64,000 nt of DNA from JAHZMA01 sp965205905 (GTDB taxonomy: Bacteria; Pseudomonadota; Alphaproteobacteria; JABAAW01; JAHZMA01), in the NCBI GenBank assembly GCA_965205905.1, contig CBDBHZ010000011.1:186001-250000 (forward strand), written 5' to 3'. Below the pieces are notes generated by a model. It saw only the letters and a program-made list of their open reading frames with translations. It was not told the origin of the DNA and did not search any database. The translations under genes and the position numbers were made by a program. Positions 27,764-36,941 of this stretch are shown piece after piece. Numbering within the stretch: the stretch's first letter is position 1; each line of letters opens with the position of its first letter.

Positions 27764-28702
27764 TCACATCTTATTAAGCGGGTGATTTTGTAACACGAAT
27801 TTTTTCAGCTCATCACTTAAAATATGGGTATAAATTTGAGTGGTGGTAATATCGGCATGGCCCAACATTTTTTGAACCGATAATAGCCCCGCACCATTAT
27901 TCAACAAATGACTGGCAAAGGCATGACGCACCACATGCGGACTAATTTTTTCAGGTGGAATCTTAGCTAAAATCGCCAATTCTTTCAGCATTTGTCCGAA
28001 TCTTTGCCGTGTTAAATGCCCTTGCTTGCTTTTTGATGGGAAGATAAAGCCCTTATCGTCTTGTTCGTTAAATTTGTTTTTTGGCAGATAATGATGGCGA
28101 ATACTTATCCAAGCCCGCAAAGCTTCTAGTGCCAAATCAGAAAGTGGCACGATGCGTTCTTTACCGCCCTTGCCCATCACGCGCAATAGTTTCGCATCGC
28201 TTAATATCGCCGAGAGTGGCAGGCCAACCAATTCAGACACCCTTAAACCACTGCCATACAAAATTTCTAGCAAGCAGGTGAGGCGGATGGCATCATGCGG
28301 TTGATTATTTTGCATCTGTTCTAACACATCAAATAAACTCTGCATCTCAGCATCAGAGATAATTTTCGGTAGTTTTCTGCCTAATTTTGGCATTTTTAAT
28401 AATTTGGTTGGGTTATCATCGCGCCATTGTTCAATCAGCATAAATTTATGGAGCTGACGAATGGCTGAAAATTTTCTGGCAATGCTAGAAGCCTGATGCC
28501 CGCGAATCTTAGCATCTTCGTGCCATAGCATCAGTAAACGCGCATCAACATCGGTTACATTACTTTCTTGTTCGTGTAAAAATTGCTGATAATCGGATAA
28601 ATCTTTGCGGTAAGCCTGAATAGTATAGGTGGCAACACCGCGTTCTACCATCATCATTTCCAAAAATTGCTCTAATATATGCCCATCATTCATTGCAGTC
28701 AT
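27764..28702 (-). CDS. xerD: Site-specific tyrosine recombinase XerD
   Basis: A 312-residue tyrosine recombinase that resolves chromosome dimers at dif with XerC under FtsK control. The N-terminal SAM-like DNA-binding domain is followed by the catalytic residues: Arg in GSGLRVSEL, Lys in GKGGKERIVPL, HVVRH (His-x-x-Arg), the second His in LGHADITTTQ and the Tyr nucleophile in QIYTHI. The spacing is that of XerD rather than an element integrase. A small membrane protein gene sits 22 bases upstream on the same strand. Confidence 0.9.
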   Translation of the reverse strand: MTAMNDGHILEQFLEMMMVERGVATYTIQAYRKDLSDYQQFLHEQESNVTDVDARLLMLWHEDAKIRGHQASSIARKFSAIRQLHKFMLIEQWRDDNPTKLLKMPKLGRKLPKIISDAEMQSLFDVLEQMQNNQPHDAIRLTCLLEILYGSGLRVSELVGLPLSAILSDAKLLRVMGKGGKERIVPLSDLALEALRAWISIRHHYLPKNKFNEQDDKGFIFPSKSKQGHLTRQRFGQMLKELAILAKIPPEKISPHVVRHAFASHLLNNGAGLLSVQKMLGHADITTTQIYTHILSDELKKFVLQNHPLNKM

Positions 28703-28724
28703 ATTTTGCCAATCAAATTTTAAA

Positions 28725-28901
28725 CTATAATTTTTGCTCTAAATTAAACTCTAAATTCAGTCTCTTGGTCTCGCGGTCGATACCAGATGTCGGGTCTTTA
28801 ATCAGCCCTAAATAAATAATGATAATGATAATAAGGCTGATACCAGCCAAAATCATATAGATTGTGCCCATCTGATTATTTTGTTTACGTCTGCGTGGCA
28901 T
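28725..28901 (-). CDS. Small single-pass membrane protein
   Basis: A 58-residue frame: a basic N-terminus (MPRRRKQNNQ), one strongly hydrophobic segment (about residues 13-33, with six consecutive Ile), and a polar tail with DPTSGIDRETKRL. It follows the positive-inside pattern, so the tail is probably periplasmic. No family recognised. Position 22 bases upstream of xerD suggests cotranscription. It fills a gap that would otherwise be empty. Confidence 0.55.
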   Translation of the reverse strand: MPRRRKQNNQMGTIYMILAGISLIIIIIIYLGLIKDPTSGIDRETKRLNLEFNLEQKL

Positions 28902-29151
28902 CAAAAAAACTTTCTATCAACTGTAAAAAACTATCATCTTTATGCAATGATTGTTGATTTTATGTCAAGCACTCAATCATTAATTGTGCTATAAAGAGAC
29001 TCATCATTTTTTTCTATCCTTGTATAATATAATAATTTTTATATATAGGCTTGCGTGATTATTTATTTTGAGTTATATCTTTTGTAGTTAAAACAATATT
29101 CTATTGTTTGAAAAAATTTATAAATCCGCCTCGTCTATTTTAAGGCTTGCC

Positions 29152-30195
29152 ATGCTATCACATTTATTGGGTTTTTTATCTTCTGATATGGCCATTGATT
29201 TGGGAACAGCCAACACATTAGTTTATGTGAAGGGGCGTGGTATCGTGCTGAACGAACCTTCAGTTGTCGCGATTTCGGTTGACGATAAAGGTAAGCGGGA
29301 AGTATTAGCGGTGGGCGAAGAAGCAAAATTAATGCTAGGGCGCACCCCCGGCTCTATCAAAGCCATCCGTCCATTACGCGATGGGGTGATTGCCGATTTC
29401 CATGTTGCCGAAGAAATGATTAAGCATTTTATCCGTAAAGTTCATAATAGGCGTAATTTTTCAGCCCCCGAAGTGATTGTATGTGTGCCATCAGGCTCAA
29501 CTGCCGTTGAAAGACGTGCGATTCAAGAATCTGCGGAATCTGCTGGCGCCAGACGCGTCTATTTGATTGAAGAACCAATGGCGGCGGCGATTGGTGCGCG
29601 TTTGCCAATCCATGAGCCAACAGGCTCTATGGTGGTTGATATTGGTGGTGGCACAACCGAAGTTGCGGTATTATCGCTAGGCGGTATTGTTTATGCACGT
29701 TCGGTGCGTGTGGGCGGTGATAAAATGGATGAAGCCATTATCAATTATGTCCGCCATACTCACAATTTACTGATTGGCGAAAGCACCGCGGAACGCATCA
29801 AAAAAACCATCGGCACCGCACGGGTGATGGGCAAAGATAAAGAGCAAACAATGGAAATTAAAGGGCGTGACTTGATGAATGGTGTGCCGAAAGAGATTGT
29901 GATTACGTCATCACAAATCGTTGAAGCATTATCAGAACCAGTACGCGCCATTATTGAGGCGGTTAAAACCGCTCTAGAACATACCGACCCTGAATTGGCA
30001 TCTGATATTGTTGATAAAGGCATCGTGCTAACTGGCGGTGGCGGTATGTTGCATAATTTTGACAAAGTCTTGCGTGATAGTGTGGGGTTACCCGTATCGA
30101 TTGCCGAAGATGCGCTATCATGTGTGGTGCTTGGAACGGGGCGTTGTTTAGAGGAAATGAAAGTCTTACGTTCACTACTTATCGACGAAATTTGA
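29152..30195 (+). CDS. mreB: Rod-shape-determining actin homolog MreB
   Basis: A 347-residue bacterial actin that polymerises under the inner membrane and directs lateral wall synthesis. Phosphate-1 loop MAIDLGTANTLVYV, phosphate-2 VVDIGGGTTEVAV and adenosine loop VLTGGGGML are intact. The ATG at 29152 has AAGG seven bases upstream and gives the usual MreB length; the longer frame from 29104 adds unrelated residues. First gene of a tight elongasome operon with mreC, mreD, mrdA, mrdB and murA. Confidence 0.96.
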   Translation: MLSHLLGFLSSDMAIDLGTANTLVYVKGRGIVLNEPSVVAISVDDKGKREVLAVGEEAKLMLGRTPGSIKAIRPLRDGVIADFHVAEEMIKHFIRKVHNRRNFSAPEVIVCVPSGSTAVERRAIQESAESAGARRVYLIEEPMAAAIGARLPIHEPTGSMVVDIGGGTTEVAVLSLGGIVYARSVRVGGDKMDEAIINYVRHTHNLLIGESTAERIKKTIGTARVMGKDKEQTMEIKGRDLMNGVPKEIVITSSQIVEALSEPVRAIIEAVKTALEHTDPELASDIVDKGIVLTGGGGMLHNFDKVLRDSVGLPVSIAEDALSCVVLGTGRCLEEMKVLRSLLIDEI

Positions 30196-30211
30196 TTGGA
30201 GCTGTTAGTCA

Positions 30212-31099
30212 ATGGCACGTCGCTCACGCCACGGTTTAGCTTCTAGAATTAATCCTCAACATACTCTACTGATTGCTCTCACTCTGATTGCCATTTTACT
30301 ATTGGTAAGCGGGCAGGTTTATAAAAATCTTTATGATGGTTTGCGTAGCAATGTAATGAGCGTTACCGCACCACTCATTAATATTGCCACTGCACCATTC
30401 CGCATGGTGGGTAATATCAGCAATAATGTTGGCGACTACCAAACCTTACAGCAAAAATATCAGGATTTACAAATTGAGATGCGCCAAGCCAGCTATTGGG
30501 AATCTTATGCAAGGCAATTATTGACAGAAAATCAGCTGTTGCGCGGAAGATGGAATCTGCCATCCGATTTTCCCAAATTGCCCGGTAATTTTGTGGTGGC
30601 AAGGGTGATTGCCGATTTATCTGGCACTTTTATCAATAGTTTTTTGATTAATGCAGGTGAAAACCAAAATATTGCCATTAATGATATTGCGATGGATAAT
30701 GGCGCATTGGTTGGGCGCGTGATTGATGTTAAAAACAAATATTCGCGCGTGTTACTGATTACCGATATTAACAGCCGTGTGCCAGTTGTGGTAGGCGATG
30801 AACGCTTGCGCGCCATTATGGGTGGTAATAATTCAGACAAAACTGATTTATTATTTTCTGCCATCGATGTCGACATCACACCCGGAATGCAAGTATTAAC
30901 ATCAGGGCATGGTGGCGTGTTTCCAGCAGGCATTCCCATCGGACAAGTGATTTCTAATGATGGTATCGACATTAAAATTGACGTTTTGGCAACACCGCAT
31001 AAAATAGAATATGTTGATATTTTAAGTTTTGCCGCAAAAATTATCCCTGAAGATACAAGCAAAAATTTAAGCGATGATTACCAAGAAAGAAACAATTAA
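30212..31099 (+). CDS. mreC: Rod-shape-determining protein MreC
   Basis: A 295-residue bitopic protein: a basic N-terminus, one membrane segment (about residues 21-42), a coiled coil (YQTLQQKYQDLQIEMRQ), and two periplasmic beta domains with SFLINAGENQNI and VITDINSRVPVVV typical of MreC. It bridges MreB, MreD and PBP2. TTGGAG precedes the start. Its stop overlaps the mreD start by one base. Confidence 0.94.
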   Translation: MARRSRHGLASRINPQHTLLIALTLIAILLLVSGQVYKNLYDGLRSNVMSVTAPLINIATAPFRMVGNISNNVGDYQTLQQKYQDLQIEMRQASYWESYARQLLTENQLLRGRWNLPSDFPKLPGNFVVARVIADLSGTFINSFLINAGENQNIAINDIAMDNGALVGRVIDVKNKYSRVLLITDINSRVPVVVGDERLRAIMGGNNSDKTDLLFSAIDVDITPGMQVLTSGHGGVFPAGIPIGQVISNDGIDIKIDVLATPHKIEYVDILSFAAKIIPEDTSKNLSDDYQERNN

Positions 31100-31620
31100 T
31101 GGCATATCGCAAAAGTATTTCTACGCAGGAAGAAAAATGGTATCGGTTCTCTATCAAAGCAAGTCTACCGTTTTTTTGTTGCTCTTTTTTGCTGTTATCG
31201 GGTATTTCACAATCATTTCTAACAAATCTTGAAGGTTTTACCGTATTTTTTCTATTTATCGGTATTTTTTACTGGGCTTTTAACGGGCATTACTATTTTC
31301 ATCTTGGTATGGCGCTGTTTTTTGGATTCTGGCTTGATTTATTAATTGGGCAAATTATTGGCGTCTATAGTGTTACTTTTTTAGTCTGTTATTTATTGTG
31401 TCATATCATTCGTGATAATTTTTGGAATCGTTCGGTGCTGGTGAGTTTGGCAATTTTTATGGCAATGTTATTTATCCCATTTATCGTCCATATCATCGTT
31501 ACCATTATTGATGGCAATTACCCAAATATCCTCCAATTAATGTTGAGCATGATTTTTGCTAGTCTATGCTATATTCCTCTTCATGGTATTTTTTCACTTT
31601 TGCGACATAAATTATGGTGA
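31099..31620 (+). CDS. mreD: Rod-shape-determining protein MreD
   Basis: A 173-residue integral membrane protein with about five hydrophobic segments. Sequence is poorly conserved in this family, so the call rests on size, topology (FFGFWLDLLIGQIIGVYSVTFL is MreD-like) and position between mreC and mrdA. The start ATG shares a base with the mreC stop. Confidence 0.88.
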   Translation: MAYRKSISTQEEKWYRFSIKASLPFFCCSFLLLSGISQSFLTNLEGFTVFFLFIGIFYWAFNGHYYFHLGMALFFGFWLDLLIGQIIGVYSVTFLVCYLLCHIIRDNFWNRSVLVSLAIFMAMLFIPFIVHIIVTIIDGNYPNILQLMLSMIFASLCYIPLHGIFSLLRHKLW

Positions 31621-31624
31621 TAAT

Positions 31625-33469
31625 ATGGCTTTAATGCGTGAATCGCGTCAAAAAATCTTTAACCGTCGCTCAATCTTTATGTTGGGCGGACAGCTAACAA
31701 TATTCGGCATATTGGGTGGCAGACTCACCTATTTGCAACTTTTAGAATCTGACCGCTATAAAACGTTGGCTGACGAAAACCGTATCCGTTCGCGCTTGGT
31801 TGCGCCTGAACGTGGGCATATTTTTGACCGTAATCAGCTAGAATTAGCGCGCAATACCGATAATTACCGCATCTTGCTGATACCTGAAGAAGCCGATAAT
31901 GTGAAAAACACATTAAGGCAATTAAGTAAAATCGTTGTATTGCCAGCATCAACCCAGAAAAAAATTTTAGAAGATGTTAGCCGCTCGCCCGTTTTTCAAC
32001 CGATTGAGCTGATTGAGCATCTTAACTGGGTTGAGGTGAGCAAAATCGAAATAGAGCGGTTAAATTTACCGGGCGTCTATATTGATGCAGGGCAGGAGCG
32101 CATCTATCCGCAAGGCAATCTTTATGCCCATATTATTGGCTTTGTTGCCCAGCCCAATCAAAAAGAGGTCAAGCAAAGCCGTCTATTCAGTATACCCGGT
32201 TTTCATATCGGCAAAAATGGTCTTGAAAAATTTTACGAGCCTAATTTGCGTGGTGAGGGTGGCGCGTTGCATTTGGAAGTTAACGCATCGGGGCGACCGC
32301 TTAAAGAAGTGAAAAAAGTGCCTGCCACACGCGGTAAAAATATTCGCTTAAGCATTGATAACCGTTTGCAAGATTATGTAACGCAAAGAATGTCGTCGGT
32401 TAAAGCTGGTGCGGTGGTGCTGATGGATGTTCATAGTGGTGAAGTTTTATCGATGGTTTCTACCCCTGATTTTGACCCCAATAAATTTGTGCGGGGCATT
32501 GAACAATTAGAATGGGATAATTTGCTGAATAACCCTTATAAGCCTCTTAGCAATAAAGCGGTATCGGGATTATATGCCCCTGCCTCTACTTTCAAACCCG
32601 TTGTAACATTGGCTGCTTTAGAAAATGGTTTATCGCCTCATACCAGACATTTTTGTTCAGGCTCTATCCCTTATGGGCGACGCAAATTTTATTGCTGGGC
32701 ACGTTGGGGACATAAAAACGTTAACATCACCAAAGCGATGAGCAATTCTTGCGATGTTTGGTTTTATAAAGTTGCGCTGGAAACGGGTGTTGATGAAATT
32801 GCCAAATATGCGCGTATGTTTGGTTTGGGCACAGATTTAAATATTCAACTGCATAATAATAAAATCGGCACTGTGCCAGATATTGAGTGGAAGCAAAAAG
32901 TGATTGGTTCAAATTGGGAAAGTGGCGAGACCTTAATCACAGGCATCGGGCAGGGTTATTTAACGGCAACCCCCTTACAATTAGCAACCATGACGGCGCG
33001 ATTTGTGAATGGTGGCTATGCTGTGAAACCAACATTGTTGATGCTAGATGATGATAAAAAAGATTTATTATTTAACCAAAATCAACCGATTTTTGGGAAG
33101 CTACCCGTTAAAGATTCTCATTTGGCACTTATCAATCGTGGTATGTATCAGGTGGTGAATCACAGAACGGGCACTGCCTATAATAGCCGTGTTACCAATC
33201 CGAATTTTGCTTTTTCGGGCAAAACTGGCACAGCACAAGTGCGAAATATTTCAGAAAAAGAGCGTGAAACTGGCGTGATTGCCAGCCATCTGTTAGATTG
33301 GAAAAAACGCGACCATGCTTTATTTGTAGGCTATGCACCTGTTAGAAAACCACGTTGGGCGATTTCGGTGGTCGTAGAACATGGCAATAGTGGCTCGATT
33401 GCGGCCGCACCCATTGCCCGCGATGTGTTGGTAAATGTGCAAAGATTATATAAAGATGGTGTGGTATAA
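31625..33469 (+). CDS. mrdA: Penicillin-binding protein 2 (elongasome transpeptidase)
   Basis: A 614-residue class B PBP: one N-terminal membrane segment, a pedestal domain with RGHIFDRNQLELARN, then a transpeptidase domain. Catalytic motifs are S321-x-x-K324 (STFK), SNSCD as the S-x-N motif, and SGKTGTAQV. It crosslinks side-wall peptidoglycan with the glycan polymerase RodA, encoded next. I used the ATG at 31625, five bases after mreD; a longer frame would overlap mreD by 65 bases. Confidence 0.95.
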   Translation: MALMRESRQKIFNRRSIFMLGGQLTIFGILGGRLTYLQLLESDRYKTLADENRIRSRLVAPERGHIFDRNQLELARNTDNYRILLIPEEADNVKNTLRQLSKIVVLPASTQKKILEDVSRSPVFQPIELIEHLNWVEVSKIEIERLNLPGVYIDAGQERIYPQGNLYAHIIGFVAQPNQKEVKQSRLFSIPGFHIGKNGLEKFYEPNLRGEGGALHLEVNASGRPLKEVKKVPATRGKNIRLSIDNRLQDYVTQRMSSVKAGAVVLMDVHSGEVLSMVSTPDFDPNKFVRGIEQLEWDNLLNNPYKPLSNKAVSGLYAPASTFKPVVTLAALENGLSPHTRHFCSGSIPYGRRKFYCWARWGHKNVNITKAMSNSCDVWFYKVALETGVDEIAKYARMFGLGTDLNIQLHNNKIGTVPDIEWKQKVIGSNWESGETLITGIGQGYLTATPLQLATMTARFVNGGYAVKPTLLMLDDDKKDLLFNQNQPIFGKLPVKDSHLALINRGMYQVVNHRTGTAYNSRVTNPNFAFSGKTGTAQVRNISEKERETGVIASHLLDWKKRDHALFVGYAPVRKPRWAISVVVEHGNSGSIAAAPIARDVLVNVQRLYKDGVV

Positions 33470-33471
33470 TC

Positions 33472-34572
33472 ATGTTTTCAAAATTACGCGATATTAATTG
33501 GTTTTTAGTGTTGGTTGTGCTGTTTTTAAGCCTGTTCGGTTTTATCATGCTTTATTCAGCAGCAGGTGGTTCCATGCAACCTTGGGCATCAAAACAGCTT
33601 GTGCGCTTCATTGTCGCCTTTTTTGGTATGCTGATTGTGGCTAGCATTAATATCCGTTTTTGGTATGATTCTGCCTATTGGTTCTATTTTGCCTGTCTGT
33701 TTGGCTTATTGCTGGTAGAGATTCTCGGTTCAATCGGGGGGGGAGCGCAACGGTGGATAAATTTGGGTTTTATCCGCATTCAACCCTCCGAATTAATGAA
33801 AGTAGCGGTTATTTTGGCATTGGCGCGTTATTTCCATCGCCTGCCATTAGAGCAAATTAACCGTTTGCCCAATATGATACCGCCTGCGCTGATTTTATTC
33901 GTGCCGATATTTCTGATTTTACGGCAACCTGATTTAGGCACATCTTTGGTGCTGATGATTGGCGGTATTTCTGTGTTATTTTTGTCAGGCATTCGGTTAT
34001 GGGTTTTCGGATTAGGCGGTGCAGGTGTATTGGCGGCGATTCCAATTTTATGGGCAAATTTACGCAGCTATCAAAAAGACCGTGTGATTGCGTTTTTAAA
34101 CCCCGAAAATGACCCTCTAGGGTCGGGCTATCATGTGATACAATCTAAAATCGCATTGGGTTCGGGTGGCTTATGGGGCAAAGGTTTTGCACAAGGCACG
34201 CAAAGCCATCTTAATTTTCTCCCCGAAAAACATACTGATTTTATTTTCGCTATGCTTGCCGAAGAATTGGGCTTTGTTGGTGGTTTCACAGTGATAACAT
34301 TATATTTTATGATTATTTTGATTGCGTTTGCGACTGCGCTTTATTGCCGTCATCAATTTGGTAGGTTGGTGGCGATGGGCATTAGCATGACATTATTCCT
34401 TTATATTTTCGTTAATTTAGGCATGGTGATGAGCATTTTACCTGTGGTGGGTGTGCCGTTGCCATTGCTTTCTTATGGTGGCTCTGCACTTATTACCACC
34501 ATGTTTTCAGTCGGTTTATTATTATCAATCCATATCCACCGTGATACTTGGACAAGCGGTTTATCGGAGTAA
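33472..34572 (+). CDS. mrdB: Peptidoglycan glycosyltransferase RodA
   Basis: A 366-residue SEDS-family polymerase with about ten membrane segments. Typical blocks are IRIQPSELMKVAVI, RQPDLGTSLVL, LNPENDPLGSGYHVIQSKIALGSGG (which contains the large-loop region) and the C-terminal GVPLPLLSYGGSALIT. It extends glycan strands from lipid II together with PBP2. It starts two bases after mrdA. Confidence 0.95.
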   Translation: MFSKLRDINWFLVLVVLFLSLFGFIMLYSAAGGSMQPWASKQLVRFIVAFFGMLIVASINIRFWYDSAYWFYFACLFGLLLVEILGSIGGGAQRWINLGFIRIQPSELMKVAVILALARYFHRLPLEQINRLPNMIPPALILFVPIFLILRQPDLGTSLVLMIGGISVLFLSGIRLWVFGLGGAGVLAAIPILWANLRSYQKDRVIAFLNPENDPLGSGYHVIQSKIALGSGGLWGKGFAQGTQSHLNFLPEKHTDFIFAMLAEELGFVGGFTVITLYFMIILIAFATALYCRHQFGRLVAMGISMTLFLYIFVNLGMVMSILPVVGVPLPLLSYGGSALITTMFSVGLLLSIHIHRDTWTSGLSE

Positions 34573-34574
34573 CC

Positions 34575-35867
34575 ATGCCCCATTTAACAATTCAAGGCGA
34601 AACGCAATTAAGCGGCAAAGTTGCGATTAGCGGTGCTAAAAATTCTGCCCTGCCTCTTATTTGTGCCGCTTTACTAACGGATAAAGTTTTAAGCCTGCAT
34701 AATTTTCCAATGCTGACCGATACCACAAAATTACTAGAAATTTTAGGCGAATTGGGTGCAAAATCTACTATTACCCCTGATAAAAGCGGTGAAACGGGGT
34801 CGCCACAAAAATTAGAAATTGAGTTTAAGGATATTATCTCACCATTGGCAGTGCATGAGGCTGTGAATCAGATGCGCGCCTCAATTTTGGTGTTAGGCCC
34901 TTTATTAGCGCGTGAAGGGCAAGCCACTATCACTTTACCGGGCGGTGATGCCATTGGTGCCCGCCCGATTGATTTGCATCTGAAAGGTTTGCGACAAATG
35001 GGCGCGCAGGTGGAAATCATTGACGGCAAAGTGTATAGCACCGCACCCAAAAATGGCTTAACAGGCGCGCATATTAAGTTCCCGTTTATTTCGGTAGGGG
35101 CAAGCGAACATTTAATGCTGACTGCCGCCCTTGCCAAAGGTGAAACAATTTTAGAGAATGTTGCGCTAGAGCCAGAAATCACTGATTTGGCGCATTTGCT
35201 CCAAAAAATGGGTGTGTTGATTGAGGGCATCGGCACATCAACATTACAGATTCAAGGCAAAGAAGGCGTGCCACTCACAGCCGCCAGCCATCACATTATT
35301 GCCGATAGAATTGAGGCGGCAAGTTTTGTGATCGCCGCGATTGCCACCAAAGGCAATGTTACCCTTACCCATGCCAATCCCGATATTATTAAAGATTTTT
35401 TAGATATTCTAGGCAAAAATGGCGCGGCGATATCGATTGATGGGCATCAGATAAATGTGAGTGGCGCGCCCGAAAATTTCAATCCGCTCACCATCGATAC
35501 CGCCCCTTATCCGGGCTTTGCCACCGATATTCAAGCGCAATTAATGGCATTGCTCTGTTTGGTTGACGGTACATCAAACATCAATGAATTGATTTTTGAA
35601 AATCGCTTTATGCACGCTACTGAATATCAAAAAATGGGCGCAAAAATTGATATTCAAGGCGCGAAAGCCACCATTCATGGCGGTTCAAAACTGCGTGGCA
35701 CTGATATTGCCGCCTCTGATATTCGCGCCTGTTTCGGTTTGGTGATTGCCGCCCTTGCCGCACAGGGTGAGACGATTTTACGGCATATTTATCATCTTGA
35801 CCGCGGTTACGAAAATTTTGAACAAAAATTTGCGGGGCTGGGCGCGATGATGAAGCGGTACCCATAA
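34575..35867 (+). CDS. murA: UDP-N-acetylglucosamine 1-carboxyvinyltransferase with Asp in place of the catalytic Cys
   Basis: A 430-residue enzyme catalysing the first committed step of peptidoglycan synthesis, enolpyruvyl transfer to UDP-GlcNAc. Start AKNSALPLICAALLT and C-terminal loops fit MurA. The catalytic loop reads LPGGDAIGARPIDLHL; the residue equal to E. coli Cys115 is Asp125 here (codon GAT at 34947-34949). This change is known in mycobacterial and chlamydial MurA, where the enzyme works but fosfomycin cannot alkylate it. The ATG at 34575 has CGGAG upstream and lies two bases after mrdB. Confidence 0.94.
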   Translation: MPHLTIQGETQLSGKVAISGAKNSALPLICAALLTDKVLSLHNFPMLTDTTKLLEILGELGAKSTITPDKSGETGSPQKLEIEFKDIISPLAVHEAVNQMRASILVLGPLLAREGQATITLPGGDAIGARPIDLHLKGLRQMGAQVEIIDGKVYSTAPKNGLTGAHIKFPFISVGASEHLMLTAALAKGETILENVALEPEITDLAHLLQKMGVLIEGIGTSTLQIQGKEGVPLTAASHHIIADRIEAASFVIAAIATKGNVTLTHANPDIIKDFLDILGKNGAAISIDGHQINVSGAPENFNPLTIDTAPYPGFATDIQAQLMALLCLVDGTSNINELIFENRFMHATEYQKMGAKIDIQGAKATIHGGSKLRGTDIAASDIRACFGLVIAALAAQGETILRHIYHLDRGYENFEQKFAGLGAMMKRYP

Positions 35868-35873
35868 ATCATC

Positions 35874-36866
35874 ATGCAAGATTTTACTTTAATCACCGAT
35901 GATTTACAGCGAATCGCCCAAGCAAGTCATATTTTATGGGATATACCCGCAAATGCCAGCTATCAACTTATCAACCTTTCGGAAAACGCTACTTTTAAGG
36001 TAGAGTATGGTGTTGTAACAAAAATCTTACGCATCAATCGATTAGGCTATCATTCCCGTGATGCAGTTTTGAGTGAGATTGCATGGATTGAAGCATTACA
36101 GAGCGATAATATCATCAATATTGCGGCTATTTTACAGGGCAAGAATGGTAAAAAATTGCAATGCTACGATGACGCTATCACGCAACAAAAATATCATATG
36201 TTGCTGTTTGAATTTCTAACAGGGCATCATCTTGATGAGCATCAAGACTTAACTGAAAATTTTTATCATTTGGGTAATATCACCGCAAAACTGCATCTGC
36301 ATAGTCAAAAATTTGTGCGCAACTTACCCTCATTTTTTACCCGCTTAGATTGGAATTATGATGGCATGATTGGTAAAAATCCACATTGGGGGGCGTGGCA
36401 AAATGCACCGAATATTAATGATGAGGCGATAAAATTATTGATGCGCGCGGCTGAAAAAATCAAAGGTAAATTATATGCTTACGGTCAAACAGCTGATAAT
36501 TACGGGCTGATTCATGCTGATTTGCGGCTTGCAAATTTTTTAATCGATGGTGATGAGTTGAAAATTTTGGATTTTGATGATTGTGGTTTTAGCTGGTTTT
36601 TATATGATATTGGTGCGGCATTTTCCTTTATTGAAAATCACCCCGAAAAATCAGAAATGATTGATTCATGGCTTACGGGCTATCAAAAAATCAGAAAGCT
36701 AACGCCTGATGATATTTTGATGATACCCTGCTTTATCATGTTGCGAAAAATGGTGCTATTGGGCTGGATTGGCTCACACTCAAAAACCCTGCTTGCCAGT
36801 CAGCAAAGTAAAAATTTTACCGAACAAGCCTGCCTTTTGGCTGAAGAATTTTTATCATCAACATGA
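35874..36866 (+). CDS. Aminoglycoside phosphotransferase-fold kinase (APH/ChoK family)
   Basis: A 330-residue protein kinase-like small-molecule kinase. The catalytic loop is IHADLRLANFLI (H-x-D-x5-N) and the metal-binding motif is KILDFDDCGF, as in homoserine kinase type II and choline/aminoglycoside kinases. The substrate cannot be told from sequence. It lies seven bases after murA but is not a usual partner, so it may simply share the transcript. An antibiotic-resistance role is not implied. Confidence 0.75.
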   Translation: MQDFTLITDDLQRIAQASHILWDIPANASYQLINLSENATFKVEYGVVTKILRINRLGYHSRDAVLSEIAWIEALQSDNIINIAAILQGKNGKKLQCYDDAITQQKYHMLLFEFLTGHHLDEHQDLTENFYHLGNITAKLHLHSQKFVRNLPSFFTRLDWNYDGMIGKNPHWGAWQNAPNINDEAIKLLMRAAEKIKGKLYAYGQTADNYGLIHADLRLANFLIDGDELKILDFDDCGFSWFLYDIGAAFSFIENHPEKSEMIDSWLTGYQKIRKLTPDDILMIPCFIMLRKMVLLGWIGSHSKTLLASQQSKNFTEQACLLAEEFLSST

Positions 36867-36941
36867 TGCAACACACAAAAACATTGCTGATTTTTTACCC
36901 CTTTTATGCTAATATATCAGCCTTAATAACGGAGTAGCAAA

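Noticed and set aside
29760..30227. 155-codon minus-strand frame opposite mreB
   Set aside because: Antisense shadow of a strongly conserved gene with no ribosome-binding site.
30532..31062. 176-codon minus-strand frame inside mreC
   Set aside because: It lies wholly opposite a well-supported gene and has no family motif; its amino-acid pattern (runs of Ser, Pro, Ile) is that of an antisense shadow.
35874..36866. Aminoglycoside resistance gene
   Set aside because: The fold is that of the APH family, but the motifs fit equally well metabolic kinases and the gene sits in a core region, so no resistance call is justified.
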